From: Hemicentrotus pulcherrimus | Lineage: Eukaryota > Echinodermata > Echinoidea > Camarodonta > Strongylocentrotidae | Direction: 5' to 3' | Assembly: GCA_003118195.1 (NCBI GenBank) | Contig: BEXV01000323.1 | Coordinates: 84,431-136,664, forward strand | DNA length: 52,234 bases | Part shown: in pieces, positions 1 to 11,795 of the stretch | How positions within the stretch are numbered: the stretch's first letter is position 1 | Layout: the number at the start of each line of letters is the position of its first letter | Program-made: the position numbers and the translations under genes | Notes under the pieces: model-generated | Databases searched by the model: none | What the model was told of the DNA's origin: nothing | The model's input: the letters and a program-made list of their open reading frames with translations, nothing else

Positions 1-212
1 GAACCTTATTTCATTTTCGGACTAACGAACCTTCGGAATAACGAACCTTATTTCATTTTCGGATTAACGAACCTTCGGAATAATGAACCTTCGAAATAAC
101 GAACCTTCGGAATAACGAACCTTCGAAATAACGAACCTTCGGAATAACGAACCTTCGGAATAACGAACCTTCGGAATAACGAACCTTCGGAATAACGAAC
201 CTTCGGAATAAC
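1..212. repeat. 16-bp minisatellite, unit GAACCTTCGGAATAAC
   Basis: Ten 16-bp units and two 26-bp variant units (1-26 and 43-68) run head to tail without interruption. The long variant keeps the GAACCTT start and the TAAC end but carries an ATTTCATTTTCGGA-type middle. The only changes among the short units are G to A in CGGAA (85-100, 117-132) and C to T at the end of 69-84. The array starts at the window edge, so its true length is unknown. It gives a meaningless repetitive open frame on the minus strand. I recall similar arrays in sea urchin assemblies but cannot check that here. Confidence 0.95.
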
Positions 213-329
213 GAGCATCATCCCAAACCCAATGCACATAACCCTCTTATGCTCCTGGGAAACAAAGATATATTACACCATTATACCATTCATATACAAA
301 ATTGATGTATGATATGATTTGAGGATTTG

Positions 330-495
330 TTTCACCTGATCAGGCATGTGTATGTTTGTCCTTTAGGCAACCAGGGGACTTGGTAATGAAGATTGAAACT
401 TTACCCAATGGCACTATAGCGCATCGACTAGTTTTCGAATCCGGGTCATTCCCGTTAAAAGACCATCGCTCTACCACTGAGCCACCACGCCTCGT
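330..495 (-). mobile_element. tRNA-derived SINE
   Basis: On the minus strand the sequence begins with a tRNA-like head. It has an A box TGGCTCAGTGGTAG (plus 471-484) and a B box GATTCGAAAAC (plus 431-441), at tRNA-like spacing. Downstream of the head is a non-tRNA body with CCCCTGG and ACAAACATACACATGC motifs (plus about 344-380). The same tail motifs occur in the SINE at 20.2 kb, so this is a mobile element and not a functional tRNA gene. The acceptor stem does not close. Outer limits are approximate and no target duplication was identified. Confidence 0.75.
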
Positions 496-3080
496 CCAAT
501 CAGTGTTAATTTTAGGGTAAACCAGGAATTATTTTTAGACTGTTGCATAGTTTGGAATTGGATGTACTTGGATGGTCCAATTTTGTATAGCCTTGTACCA
601 TAAAGAACATCCTATCATCATCTCTTCCGTATTAATATTAAATCTTGTTCTTCTCCTGGCATGCCTGTTGCAATATAATTATAGCCTGAATTAACTCAAT
701 CTATATCGTCTAGCGACGCAGTCGAATGGTTCAATAACGTCTTATAACGCAATGAAAGCGTGTCTTATATCTGGGACTTCGGATTTAGGCCTCATTTGTA
801 ACATAGCCAGAAATTACGTCGGCTCTCTGCAAAAAGGACACTAATGCTTTGTACTGTAAATGGCTCTAATGTCCTTTTGACGGTAAGGCAAATTAGCTGG
901 CACAAACCTCCACATCGGCAATCTATTATGAAAGCATCAGGATATTATATGGGATGTTTATCTAAATAATATTGTTGATGTGACGCTATCCTTATCTAAA
1001 CAAAAACATAGTCGGAGGTCCCCATCCATATAGGTTCCATGCCTTTGGTAGTTGTCCTTTAATTTCACCTACTGGGTACATGCGATAGAAATAAAAAATA
1101 AAAAGCATGAAGCACTTAAGCCCTTGCTACGATAATGAGGAAATATCTGGGTCTCATTTTTCACATTATTTAAATCTTGAAATTATTTCTTGAAGGTTGG
1201 AATGAAGAGGAATCCAGGGTCATACATTCAGTAAACGTCAATGTATATATGTATGCACCCGTTTAAAGTAACTATCATATCTGTCGCTAACAAGGGTAAC
1301 CTGAACTTGGTTATGACTCGATTCAGTTCCATCTATACCAATAAATATTGATCCTGCTCGTAAACCAAATTACAATTGGCATAAATATTGTCTAGCTCGT
1401 TCTTTAAAAGTACTTCACCTAATGACTCAGAACCCCATTTTACTTTGAACCTCATAATTGTAATAGATATGTTTTATACAATGAATATTTTTTGCCATTC
1501 CTATACACATTGATTTCTTTCAAATAGCGTTTTTTCAATGGTATTAGGAAAAGCGATATTAGTTTATAGTAGTAAATGTATTCAAGGTTAAAACGTGATT
1601 CAAATTTTTAATTTCTCAATACATGGATACCGTATATTTCACTTTTTACAGTATCAGCTTTTAGCTCATTTAGATTTTGCACTTCATGGTTAATCCTAGC
1701 TTTACCTCTGTATCCTACAATTAATTTGCCTAACAACACGTCTATCTGTTGATTAACATTTTTACGTCATAATATACTCTGTGGAAAACGCCATTTATTT
1801 AGTCTATTTTGTGAATATTCCGTTAAAACGGGTGTTAATTTAAAAACCTAGGTTATTTGGGGAGCTCGATCACTTGAACTAATGATGGTTTCGTGAAACT
1901 TGCCCAACTAGTAGTTAACGTGATCGGAATAACTTTCAAGAAATCAAATAAACTGCAATTCTAATAGCCTGTTGCGTTGCCTTGAGAAATCATTTCAGTA
2001 TTATTATATGTCGCTGTAGTGTTTGCTCAGTATTTTGAAATCGCCTCAGGGTAATTCTTGCAAGCGTGTTTATGTGATGCCCGAGAACTTCGACTTACAA
2101 CGGTTTTGATAAACTGGCTCCTGAAAAACATCTATGATTTCATCCGTATCCAGGACGTGGAGAGAGTTATATTTTCTCACGAGCCTGCCATGAAGTTCCT
2201 GCCTCTCGATCATTCAACTGATGAACCATGTGTTTTTCGCTTCTCCTCAACATTGATGACATAGTGTCAATGGCCTAGCTTGTACATGTTGATGACAAAT
2301 GCGTGCAATTTTTCTGTCATGTGACATGTGACTGTACGAAAGCGTAAGTCTGGAACGCAAACGGTGATCAAAGTTGCTATGCAACTATTTCACTTTTGCT
2401 AATTTGCATTCAAATAAATGAAATGATGCAAGACAAGTATACAGTTTCGTATTGTTTGTGTCATCACTATTTTAAAAATCATCGGTAACTAAATTACAAA
2501 CTTTGAATGTCCCAATAACATTTTTGATGCAAAATTTAATAGTAACACTCGACTTTTAGAAATGAGATCTCGTAGAAAAGGATACACATTTTACACCTTA
2601 TCTCAATTTTTCCACAAAGCTGATGAATGGAGGATTCAATCTTGGTTGATTTATGAGGATTTCACCAGAAGCCATGAATTCGGTATTCTGGGTATCTTCA
2701 AATCCATGATTTTATCATTTATTTGAATGTAAAGAACTTGATGCTCTTCAACAATAATTTGAGTTCACTGGCTCTTACGGAATATATTCATCAGGATAGC
2801 CGTGTGGAAGTAATATAGACACATGATAAACGTGGCTTCTTATAGGGAATTTTGACACCATTTGGGTATTTACCTGAAAACATATATTATCAAACACCGG
2901 GAATGGCCTTCACTTTTAGGTCTAACTGGTCTTATGTAATGCACTTCACCCGCCTCCAACCGTCCCAGAAGGAAAGTTAACCCTTACAAATTGCCCGCAT
3001 CCGAAGACTCTCCGAGCGACAATGGGAGGGTTAATTCTTTATGGAAGATCGGATTCGCTGTGTGCGAGACTTGAACACTT
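496..3080. other. No supported gene
   Basis: AT-rich DNA without recognisable repeats or domains. A 68-codon plus-strand frame at 2058-2264 (TTG start) sits in a slightly GC-richer patch. Its translation has a mixed, protein-like composition but matches no family I know and has no convincing splice sites. It is best treated as chance. Confidence 0.5.
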
Positions 3081-3092
3081 ATGATGGTATTT

Positions 3093-3344
3093 CCAGCAAG
3101 TCCGTTGTCAGCGAATGATGAAGTACTGCACACGGAAACTGCCGACAGTGAACGACTTCTCCATCCACTGATTCAATCATGCTCTGATGGCAACGGTTCC
3201 TGTCTAAAAGTGACCTTGAATAAAGACGATACTTTGAATCCTACTGACACCTGCCCTCCATTACGACATGGGCCGTCGACTATCACATTCAGATTACATG
3301 TTCAGATGGAAGGGATACTTCCATCGCACTGTTTGTTCTGCTAA
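3093..3344 (+). CDS. Candidate terminal exon, unknown product
   Basis: A possible acceptor (TATTTCCAG, ending about 3099) opens a frame of about 80 codons that ends with TAA at 3342-3344. The translation is rich in D, E, N, T and S with six cysteines. This composition is less biased than most chance frames in the region, and the local base composition is GC-richer than its flanks. No domain, signal peptide or membrane segment is evident. It could be a last exon, part of an untranslated region, or chance. No partner exon was found nearby. Confidence 0.18.
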   Translation, partial: PASPLSANDEVLHTETADSERLLHPLIQSCSDGNGSCLKVTLNKDDTLNPTDTCPPLRHGPSTITFRLHVQMEGILPSHCLFC

Positions 3345-4786
3345 GAGACACATTTCAGTTGGTTTACCGTCTTCCTTCCTTAATTGGTGAAAGTTGGGAT
3401 TTTTTAAATGCTGACTTTTATCTGTCAATTAGTTTAAAGTCAATAATGAAATTATCAGTAACAATGATACGTGATGCATTCCGTCAGAGACAAAATAGTG
3501 CTGCTTTAAGCCATATATAATAGTTGCATTTTTAAAGAGAGATAAGGTAATGGAAATTGTTGAGTGTGCCATTTTCAGCTTTATTTGTGGTTAGAATAAC
3601 TTATTTTATGCCTTCAAACTGTGCATTGTGGTATATCATTCAAATTCAGGCTCTCAGTGAAAATGATCGTGAAGTGAAACACTCAGGATATCTAATATGA
3701 AAGTGGCTCCTTTCCCCCAAATCTGTCGGAACTGATTTTAGCCTTCATGTTATTTTTGGAGACACGAGACAGACAGCGATACTGTTGTAAGACATCATAC
3801 TTTTCTGGACATCGTACAGTGTTACAACTTAGGCATGCTTTGCCCCCGCCTCGCCGTTTTTAAGCTTACATACATTATAGATCAGTATTCGCGACGCCAC
3901 AGATGATAATTGTGTGAAACGTAATCGGGTAGAAAATGCTTACATTCTCAGGCACAGGATAAATTGCTACATAGATATCTTTAAAGAGAATTTCGAGTTC
4001 TGATCAAGGTTGATATAATATTGTGTGAGCTTTCTCTTTCTTTTCAAGGTCGATTGGGTAGAAGGGTATTAATAGAAATGTCCCCGAAAAAGGATTACTC
4101 TTTAAATAACCTCATATTCAAAATATCTAATTATAGACCACACAGTCCTGCCACGTGTTTGTATTCGCAAATGCCGACTGCTATGTGCAATGTATAGTAC
4201 CTACTTATCAATTTAATGATTCCAGAACGTCACAGTTTACACCAAAACCTTTGTACATCGTACGACATAATCCAACCTTTATAAACTGCTTTCAGTTTCT
4301 TTCAATATCTTATTGCTTAAAAAGGGACTTTATATTTAACGAGAAAACCACCGGGTGTCAGCGCAAATGTCGAATGCTATCCTTGTCCTCGCTTTAGATT
4401 AAGCTGCACTTTTCTTCAACCACTTGCTATTGGCGCATAGGCTTTCAACGCAGAGCAGGTTGCAGACATCGAGAAAAGGCCTTACGCTTAATTGAAAGTT
4501 TTTCCTTCTATTCCTTGCCCCCGAGCTTCATAATCAAAAACAGAATTGCTCGAGTGCGTAGGTGGAATAAGGTAAAGGATTTATGGCATTGAGGTAGTGA
4601 AGATTAATTTGTACTGATAACAAAATTCTATTTACTATTTGCATGTATTATCTTCACGGTGAACTATATCCTCAGCCATCATGTAATTCCCATCTATCTT
4701 TACTCTCGCGACACACACAAACACACCCACACTTTTACGCATTGTAAAAATAGGAATTTTTTGTTCCTTGTCTCTAAATTTCTTAT
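3345..4786. other. No supported gene
   Basis: AT-rich sequence with short frames on both strands that look like chance. A (CA)-rich stretch lies near 4713-4740. I see no splice pairs, tRNA-like boxes or inverted repeats that I can support. Confidence 0.5.
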
Positions 4787-5064
4787 ATGGCGCTTTTCAG
4801 GAGGGCCCCATCAAAGCGCTTTACAGATATATATATTATTACCCCGGCCATCGGATGCAGGCTTACCCGCACACAATGTATGCACATTCTCCACTCCCCG
4901 GGGAGCATTCCAGCCAAGCGTCATTTTTACAAGCGCACACTTGCTAATTTAAGCACATTAGCTTTCGCATCCTACCGGGTCCCCATTTAACACCTTGGTG
5001 GAGAGTGGCATATGTAGATCAATGTCTTGCCCAAGGACATTAGTGCCGCGGTGTGATACACAGT
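4787..5064 (-). mobile_element. SINE (tRNA-related head at the right end)
   Basis: The plus strand carries, in order, a GCGCTTT tail-like end, CCCGCACACAATGTATGCAC, CACTCCCCGGGGAGCATTCC, CATCCTACCGGGT, TGGAGAGTGGCA and AGGACATTAGTGCCGCGGTG. These blocks match my memory of a widespread marine-invertebrate SINE. In intact copies, GCCGCGGTGGGATTCGAA continues into the complement of a tRNA head, so the element would be transcribed from the minus strand. Here the head has decayed: the expected GGGATTCGAA reads TGTGATACAC. A second, poorer copy lies at 7997-8165. Confidence 0.7.
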
Positions 5065-5119
5065 CCGGTGACATATCCACTCGTCCACGACACCACGACA
5101 CCTCTATCTTGTCTTTATT

Positions 5120-5445
5120 GTATTACTTGTTGCCTCTCATAACTCTGTTCAATTTCTGTGTTACTCCGTCCCTCCCCATCTGTATTCTACTCTTTCGTCT
5201 TCAACCCCTCTACCCTTCAATCCTTCTTCCCACCATTCTTATACCTGCGTACCTGGTACGCAACACAACAGGCTATTTTTCTTGAATTCCTTTACCCAAG
5301 GGAAAGTTACTCAACGACCTTTTTACCTCGTTCATCCCTATCATCATGAGACGTTTCCAGGAACTCTACAAGATACTTTCGATAACAGGCATGCAGGTAG
5401 AGTTATAATTACCCTCACGCGCGCACACACACGCACACACACGCA
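5120..5445. repeat. Pyrimidine-rich tract and (CA) microsatellite
   Basis: About 140 bp (5120-5260) is strongly C/T-rich on the plus strand. An alternating CA/CG run follows at about 5417-5444. The open frames here reflect low complexity and not coding. Confidence 0.7.
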
Positions 5446-5625
5446 GGTACACCTTACACTAGCGCTCAACATGTTTTTACAGTGTAACTACAACCACAGG
5501 CGAACCGGATCCCGAAAAAGACGAGAAAAGAAAATCCTTATGCCGCGCTCTCACAACAGTGAAGTGATAACATTTTCCCCTCGCGCCACTTGAAGATAGT
5601 TATCTTAGGTTAAGTAGTTTTTCAG

Positions 5626-5727
5626 GAGACATTGATTGGACGTTCAGCGCCATCAACAATGGCTGTGCGCTGGCATCCCGAATCATCACGGTTGGTCTGC
5701 GTTAAGCCCGTGGGGCCCCGAGATTGA
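5626..5727 (+). CDS. Candidate terminal exon, unknown product
   Basis: A good acceptor (GTAGTTTTTCAG, ending 5625) opens a 33-codon frame ending in TGA at 5725-5727. The stretch is clearly GC-richer than its AT-rich surroundings. The translation contains MAVRWHPESSRLVCV, which is vaguely WD40-like in the V-x-W-H-P order, but one short match cannot assign a family. No upstream exon with a matching phase was identified. It may equally be a chance frame or a fragment of a mobile element. Confidence 0.2.
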   Translation, partial: ETLIGRSAPSTMAVRWHPESSRLVCVKPVGPRD

Positions 5728-7996
5728 CATACATTTTGCCGCATAAACATGTTGCTAACATCGCAAGTAATGTCTTAGATTCAGCAGGCGAGGCTGAGGG
5801 AAGGAATCCGTATTATGGAATAGGTTGAATTAACAAATCGATTGAAGTTGGGGTACTATGGTTTATATCTAAACATACTCGGTGGTTGATGAAGAGTGGG
5901 AAAGAGGAACTTTATCAAGGATACTATGAAATAGTACGTTCATCAAGCAGCACAGGAAACTAGACAAGGAAATATTGATTGATAAATGGATTGAATTAAG
6001 ATGTGAAATTGCCGAAGGAAAAAGTATCAATGAATACAGTATTGTATATCACTCTGACAAGAAGAGAATGGCAGAAGTAAGATTTTAAGATGGTTATTAA
6101 AGGGAAGAGTGACCCAATAGGTCTAAATAGAAGATCCCCCTCCCCTCCACCCAAAACAAAATAATAAATAAATAGAAATAGATAAATACATTATTAAACA
6201 ATGTGTTGAAAGATGAATAGGAAAAGCTTCATAGAAAATAAAATAAAATGAATGGATCGTCGACAAGTTGATCCACCATCTCAGCCATTCGGCTTCTGAT
6301 CAGTGCCCGCAGCAATGATGATGCCGTGATTATGAAGTTCGGTATGCCGCGATCTTTAATTACATGAAGGTGATTGAACCTTTTACTTCATCTATGTTTA
6401 TCACTCTGTAGAGAGGGATAGAAATATGCAAACGTTTCTTTAATACAAAAAAGAGTAAAAGGTGAAAAGAGGAAACGTAATAAAAAAAAGAAATACTTAA
6501 AGTGCGTTGCAAAATATGTTCACATCATAATTAGATAACGAATTCTTCCAGTACACTTGGTAATGAAAGAAAAGCACCTGATCGCTTGTTTTTCAAACAC
6601 TTTCGAAAGAAATACTTCATAGGTACGACGTAGCTACTAAGACATATAAATGCAAAACGTTCTGTTCATTAATAGTAAATAGTAAATAAATAATAGTAAA
6701 TAATAATAGCAATAAAAACAGAGAGTCGTGTATCCCTTGTATTGTGTTTTACAAACAGAGCCACCGCCAAAAGAAGAAACACAATCTCAGATCATACGTT
6801 TGATAGCAAACAAGCCAACTTGGCTTGGGGGTAAGATTACATTATCTATGTCATATTTGTTGGCTAGAGACTCCTTAATGCATAGGAAGCAAACTTGTTT
6901 CTTGGTGCACAAGGACATTTAACGTGCCGACGTTCGATCATTTACCCTGGGCAAATAATTCAATTAGTTTTTATTCTTTAAACGGGCCGAGCCTCTCGAT
7001 GACTTTTAAGTGGCGTGGGAAGTTGAATGTGGAAGCAATGAGTGTTTTGGGGGAACTTCATTCTAGGATGCTTGGCTTTTTGTTTTCTTCTGAATGGTTT
7101 AAGGTTGTCAACCTCTTTAATTCAGGAGTTTTCAGTGATCTCTTGTCATCATCTTTATTCGATTGTTTAATGATTATAGTGGAACTTTGGTATGTACTAA
7201 ATGCTAGTTTAAAGAAATATTTCATCTTGACAAGGGTATTTTTACCGCTCCCAGCTCTGTGTTTTCTTTGGTATCCTTACAATAACATGGTTTCATTATA
7301 ACGCGGGAATCCGTTCTGCATTTTTGAAGATAGTTGCGACTATTAGAATTTTACCAGTAGTAGAAGAAACATGCATAAACCCGCAAACATTTAAAGTTTA
7401 AATGATTCTGCTAGGAACTTCATCCGTTTTTTATTTTTTATAAAATAAGTAATATATGAATCGACAAATCAATAACCTTTAATTCAGCTTAATTGATATA
7501 ACATGTGCAATACAATTTCAGTATTCTATCATATTTCGCAAGCTTTAAAAATGATTTTCCTGAGTGTTGGAGGTGTTAAATGAATATGATATACTTTCAC
7601 TTTCAGTAAATTCAGGTAAGTCATGAATTAATCAGTTCTCGATCTTGTGTCAGAAATCGTTCTCAACTGCACATCAATGCACCAATATTCGTGTGATATT
7701 ACATAGACAGAGACTATGTCCCATTATTAAGTGTGTAGCCGAATCTAAATTATATGAACCTTACGAACTTCACCCGACGGGTAGAGCACAATTCTGTAAA
7801 CTCTGTAAAGATTGGATCATCTAATAATATCCGGTATGATCATCAGTGGAATTAAGTAGATTATCTATCATTAATATCCATGCGTCTGCCTTCGTCGAAA
7901 ATGTACTACAAGGTAAAATGATAAATTCAATTACGCTCTTTGTTTTACTTAATATGACATCAGTGATATATGCTGTATAATGAAAGGACTGTATAA
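5728..7996. other. No supported gene
   Basis: AT-rich DNA. It contains a 125-codon plus-strand frame with a GTG start (6924-7301), hydrophobic at its C-terminal end, and a roughly 50-codon open stretch ending at about 6088. Neither has recognisable motifs or convincing splice signals. Short A-rich runs lie at 6160-6180 and 6470-6490. Confidence 0.45.
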
Positions 7997-8165
7997 AGCG
8001 CTTACTAAATCTACGATGCATCGGAGCGCTTTTTTGTTATATTACCCTTCGTCCGATTTAGGCTAGCCCGCACACAATGTAGGCACGTTTCCCACTCCCT
8101 GGGGAGCATTCCTGGCACACCCAATTTTAGATATTTTACAGACGCTTATAATGCTAAACAAACAA
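7997..8165 (-). mobile_element. SINE fragment, second copy of the 4.8-kb family
   Basis: It shares AAAGCGCTT, CCCGCACACAATGTAGGCAC and CACTCCCTGGGGAGCATTCC in the same order and spacing as the copy at 4787-5064. More diverged similarity continues through TTTTACAGACGC and GCTAA to about 8165. The half toward the tRNA head is missing, so this is a truncated copy. Confidence 0.7.
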
Positions 8166-9537
8166 CGATACAATTGCATCATCTTTAATAACTATAATCG
8201 AGGTCATATCTTGATTATATTTAGTGATCCTACCTTTCAAACATTCATAACGTTCTTAGTATTAATCTAATCTCTTTTATTTTAACAACAATATTATACT
8301 TTACACAGTTCAACTTTTGACAAGTATCAAATTGCCTTTTACAGTTTACTGACATTTACCTGCAAATGTGTGTCGTGTGTCCTTATCTCATGTGATTTAT
8401 TACCGTTTACTTTGAAAACCTCTCAAACAATTTGATTTTTGTTGTTGAGGTGGTCATAAGACCAGCCCAACCCTCGCTGTAATATCAATACCTTGCTTCC
8501 TGTCGTCGAAACATCCTTTATTAAATAACGCTGTCATCGTAACCTTAAAGAACAAGATGGGAATAACCGAGTTATTGGATACATAATCATACCAAGAAAC
8601 GACTCTTATTGATGGAGATCGAAATTTCCCATAATTATGATGGATCTGGTAACGGTAATTTGTCCCGTGTAAGCATTCTGTGGGGAGCTTTATCGAATTG
8701 ACTCTCAGTTAGGAAAGCGGAATGGTGTTAGGAGAAGCAAAGTGGGAATGCTTTGCTGCAGTTCAAGATAATTATAAGCCTTCAACATGTTGTTTAATTC
8801 ATCCACCAATATGATTCAGATCAACTCTGAATTTCTGTGAACTGTCGACATTAGGTATGAGGGAAGCAAAGTAGGTTCATATCTTTGGGAACTTCCTCAA
8901 GGATATCTTCGAATGCACACGTAGAGTTTAATTGACACGCGACTTTGGTTTTATTCATGTTGAAGCTAGAAAAGTATTAACCACGCATGGTTGAGAGCTC
9001 ATATCGGATGTATTCCTCACATTTAATGGGCTTGTTTTGTCAGGGCTTAAAGTCCACCAGAATATCATTTTAATCGTGCTTAAAAAAGAGACCTAATTTA
9101 TGTCAATATCATTATTTGAATTGATAATAACTTGACTTCAATTTTTCAATTATTCCTGTCATAATCATAGTTTTGTTTGGCCACAATTGAGATTGAGTTC
9201 TCAAACAATCGAAAGTTTATGCTGAGTTCAATGATTGAGGTATTTGCGATCGTTTTGAGATCAATTCGAATCAATCACAACTCTGTCATGTCTACATAAG
9301 GCTTTCCATGATCGTCATGCTGTTTTTTCATGATCTTTTGGTCTCATGAATTATCGGTTGTATTAACCAGATCCAGGTCAAATTGTAGTGAAGTCCTAGC
9401 TTATTTGAGTCCGTTTTAATTCAGTGGGACCTTCAAAAGGTGAAACCCATGCTATTTAAGTTCAAACCAGTCTTTCAAGACATTCGAGTTAGTGCTCTCA
9501 TTTCCAAATACCCGTTTCTTTTATGACATGAATAGTA
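8166..9537. other. No supported gene; possible MITE remnant near 9.24-9.29 kb
   Basis: Mostly unannotatable AT-rich DNA. At 9247-9290 the order TTGCGATCG, TTTTGAGATCAATTCGAA, TCAATCACAAC resembles the right half of the MITE at 41945-42093. It may be a heavily decayed copy, but the match is too short for a firm call. Confidence 0.35.
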
Positions 9538-10137
9538 ATGACTGTTCATTTATCGGTAATAGCTCCCCTCCCATGCCCTAACCCCAATTTGTTTACGTCT
9601 GATTATATTATCTTCTTTTTATCTTTACCTATTCTCTTTGATAGTAGCCATTACCATTCCATTGAAGCCATTTCATTGCTCTCAGTAGGGGAATTATCTG
9701 ACCCAGCTGGTACAGCAATGCTAGGAATTATCATCAAATTATCAACAAATCATTCAATGAGCTCAGAATCGTTCATAAAACAAGTGACCACAGGAATACA
9801 ATTGACATTTATGATTGTACCACCTCCCCGCGGTGTGGTCAGTTGGCATGTCCATGTCATGTCGGGTAGCAAATTGAGTTTTATGGCTATTTTCATAGCA
9901 ATTCATCTTTCTTGGTTTCGATGCTGGACTCTGGAGGGGGCTAAAACGGTCTTGGCACATGATGGTGTACCTCAACTGAAGCTATCCATTGCTGTTGACA
10001 GGAGGATATCTCCAAATTCCACAAGATACCCCGAATCCGTTTGGTTTGCTTTTCTGTGTTGTTTAAGATTAAGCTTGAGAGTGGTGTGGGATTACCGTTG
10101 GTGTGCATCTTGTTTTGATATATTCCGATTCCCTTAG
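9538..10137 (+). CDS. 199-codon open frame, product unknown
   Basis: This is the longest uninterrupted ATG-to-stop frame in the window, starting at ATG 9538-9540 and ending at TAG 10135-10137. The predicted protein has a hydrophobic stretch at about residues 25-35 and another around 115-125, with several prolines and tryptophans. No catalytic motif, zinc finger, transposase signature or repeat is visible. A frame this long is only mildly unlikely by chance in 52 kb searched on both strands. It could be a decayed mobile-element ORF or chance. No upstream promoter element or polyadenylation context supports a single-exon gene. Confidence 0.2.
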   Translation: MTVHLSVIAPLPCPNPNLFTSDYIIFFLSLPILFDSSHYHSIEAISLLSVGELSDPAGTAMLGIIIKLSTNHSMSSESFIKQVTTGIQLTFMIVPPPRGVVSWHVHVMSGSKLSFMAIFIAIHLSWFRCWTLEGAKTVLAHDGVPQLKLSIAVDRRISPNSTRYPESVWFAFLCCLRLSLRVVWDYRWCASCFDIFRFP

Positions 10138-11321
10138 TTGTTTGTGATATATCCTAACCATGCATTTTCGTTATCCTTTTGTCGAAGAAAAAAATCTTGA
10201 AGGAATTCGTAGCATTACATAGAAAAGTCTTCATCTGTCCCTATGTCTTAACCTTTCAAAATGTTTCATAGACAAAATGTGATTCTTTGATATAAACCGC
10301 AGAGATAGTTTTATCATGTCATTGGCTAATTAAGAAAGGTATGTACTTTATTTCAATTAACTCTGTACTTCGATCCTATATTGTGTATTACTAAGAACAA
10401 AATGTTGGGTGGAAGTTGTTTCTATCGTTAGATCAGCCGATACAATGCTAGGAAAGGAAAATGAAGTGAGGAAGTGCAATATCGTGTATCTATACCCCAT
10501 AAAAGAATTAGATATATGTCTTGAATTCATATAGTCGATGACTTTTAGGGACTAACTCACAAATAAAAAGCTTTTTGAGCGTATTAAAGCTGACTTACAA
10601 AAATGTTCTTGATAGACGTTCCAAGATATCGATGTAAAAAGGTTGTCAAGAATCAGGAGCTATATAGATTTCCAGTTAAAGTTGGGAAAGATACTTGGTA
10701 CGCTGACAAACGTTGCTGCCTTTCGCTTACCCCAAATAAGAAGTAGCAATGCATTTCTTCCAACCTTTCTCTTCCAGCCACAAAAAAGTGTATATAATGA
10801 CAATTCTAAATAAGGACTATTGGATGTTCTATATACTTTATTTGGTTTGCGTTTTATCTTCGTTTGCCTGCCGCATGTTCAGCCAATTATTCCCCGTGGA
10901 CATAAAGACGTTCCGCATCTCCAGCCATGTCATGATCAATCTAAGAGCTGCTTAGTGTGTCGTTTCACTGAAGAGAAATTCCTTTTTTTAATGATAGGAA
11001 GCATGTGATTTCCTCGAATTATTGCCGAAGCGACGAAGAACTACATGCGTCGCATCTGGGATTCATCGTTCTGAATGTCGTTCATCCCATGTCATCTTAT
11101 TGTTAGGGAAGTTTTCTTGTATCTTGGATGACTTACAATTTACGAAGAACAAGACAAGTGATGTACTTCTTGACTCAACTCATGTCATCCTTTTATTTTC
11201 GAAATGTTATTACAGTTTCCAGGGTTTGCCAGTAACACGAAGTGAAGAAAGTGATTTAAACTCAAACCCTTGATAAAGGAGAAGTACTGCTTGTAAGTGT
11301 TGGCTTGCATGGTGATGTAGA
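10138..11321. other. No supported gene
   Basis: Three overlapping short plus-strand frames (10749-11273) have no recognisable domain. Nothing else is evident. Confidence 0.45.
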
Positions 11322-11517
11322 TATACAGTAGGTTTGCGGTTGTACCATGTGTGTGAGAGAGAGGGAGGTTTGAGGAGTCCTGAAAAGGACTCTGACTCGG
11401 TAATCTTTCTTGGAGGAGTGTAGTCCTGAAAGGGAATGTTTGTTATCTTTCTTAGCATATAGTTCTAAGGGGAACTATAGCGCTTGGACTGGTTTCAGTT
11501 CGCAAACCTACTGTATA
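11322..11517. mobile_element. 196-bp terminal-inverted-repeat element with internal hairpins
   Basis: The two ends are perfect 17-bp inverted copies: TATACAGTAGGTTTGCG at 11322-11338 and its complement at 11501-11517. Inside are further small palindromes. Hairpin 1 (11375-11392) is GAGTCCT, loop GAAA, AGGACTC. An imperfect TCC-TGAAA-GGGA motif lies at about 11423-11435. Hairpin 2 (11458-11479) is TATAGTTC, loop TAAGGG, GAACTATA. A short GA run follows the left end. No target duplication is clear. The structure fits a non-autonomous element whose transcript would fold extensively. Confidence 0.7.
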
Positions 11518-11592
11518 AAGGAGAAGTAGTAGTGACTTATATAAAGCAAAGTTTACTAGGCGGAATCTTGTGAAATTTGTTAGTATCATACC

Positions 11593-11795
11593 ATGGAGAT
11601 AATCATACTGAGACCAGTCTCATGTCCATCTCTCTATATATTGTTCGCCCTAAGACAGGAAGGTCGAGGGTTTAATCCTAGTACGGCAAGGTATCTGGTC
11701 TACATTGCTTCTCAGCACCCAGGCGGATTCCTTGTAGGATGCGAACATCAATGTGGTGGATTATGCGCTTGGAATTTAGCGCCTTGCTGATAATA
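11593..11795 (+). mobile_element. tRNA-derived SINE, diverged
   Basis: A degenerate B box (GGGTTTAATCC, 11668-11678) is followed by GGCAAGGTAT, CACCCAGGCGGATTCCTTG and a tail with GCGCTTGGAATTTAGCGCC. The order B box, GGCAAGGT, CACCCAGG and a GCGC-rich 3' end is typical of tRNA-headed marine SINEs as I recall them. The A-box half is not clear, so the 5' limit is approximate. Confidence 0.55.

Noticed and set aside
48..239. 63-codon minus-strand frame with repeated VIPKVRYSEG-like units
   Set aside because: It is simply the translation of the 16-bp minisatellite and carries no gene signals.
431..492. Functional tRNA gene on the minus strand
   Set aside because: The A and B boxes are present but the acceptor stem does not pair, and the downstream body matches another SINE in the window.
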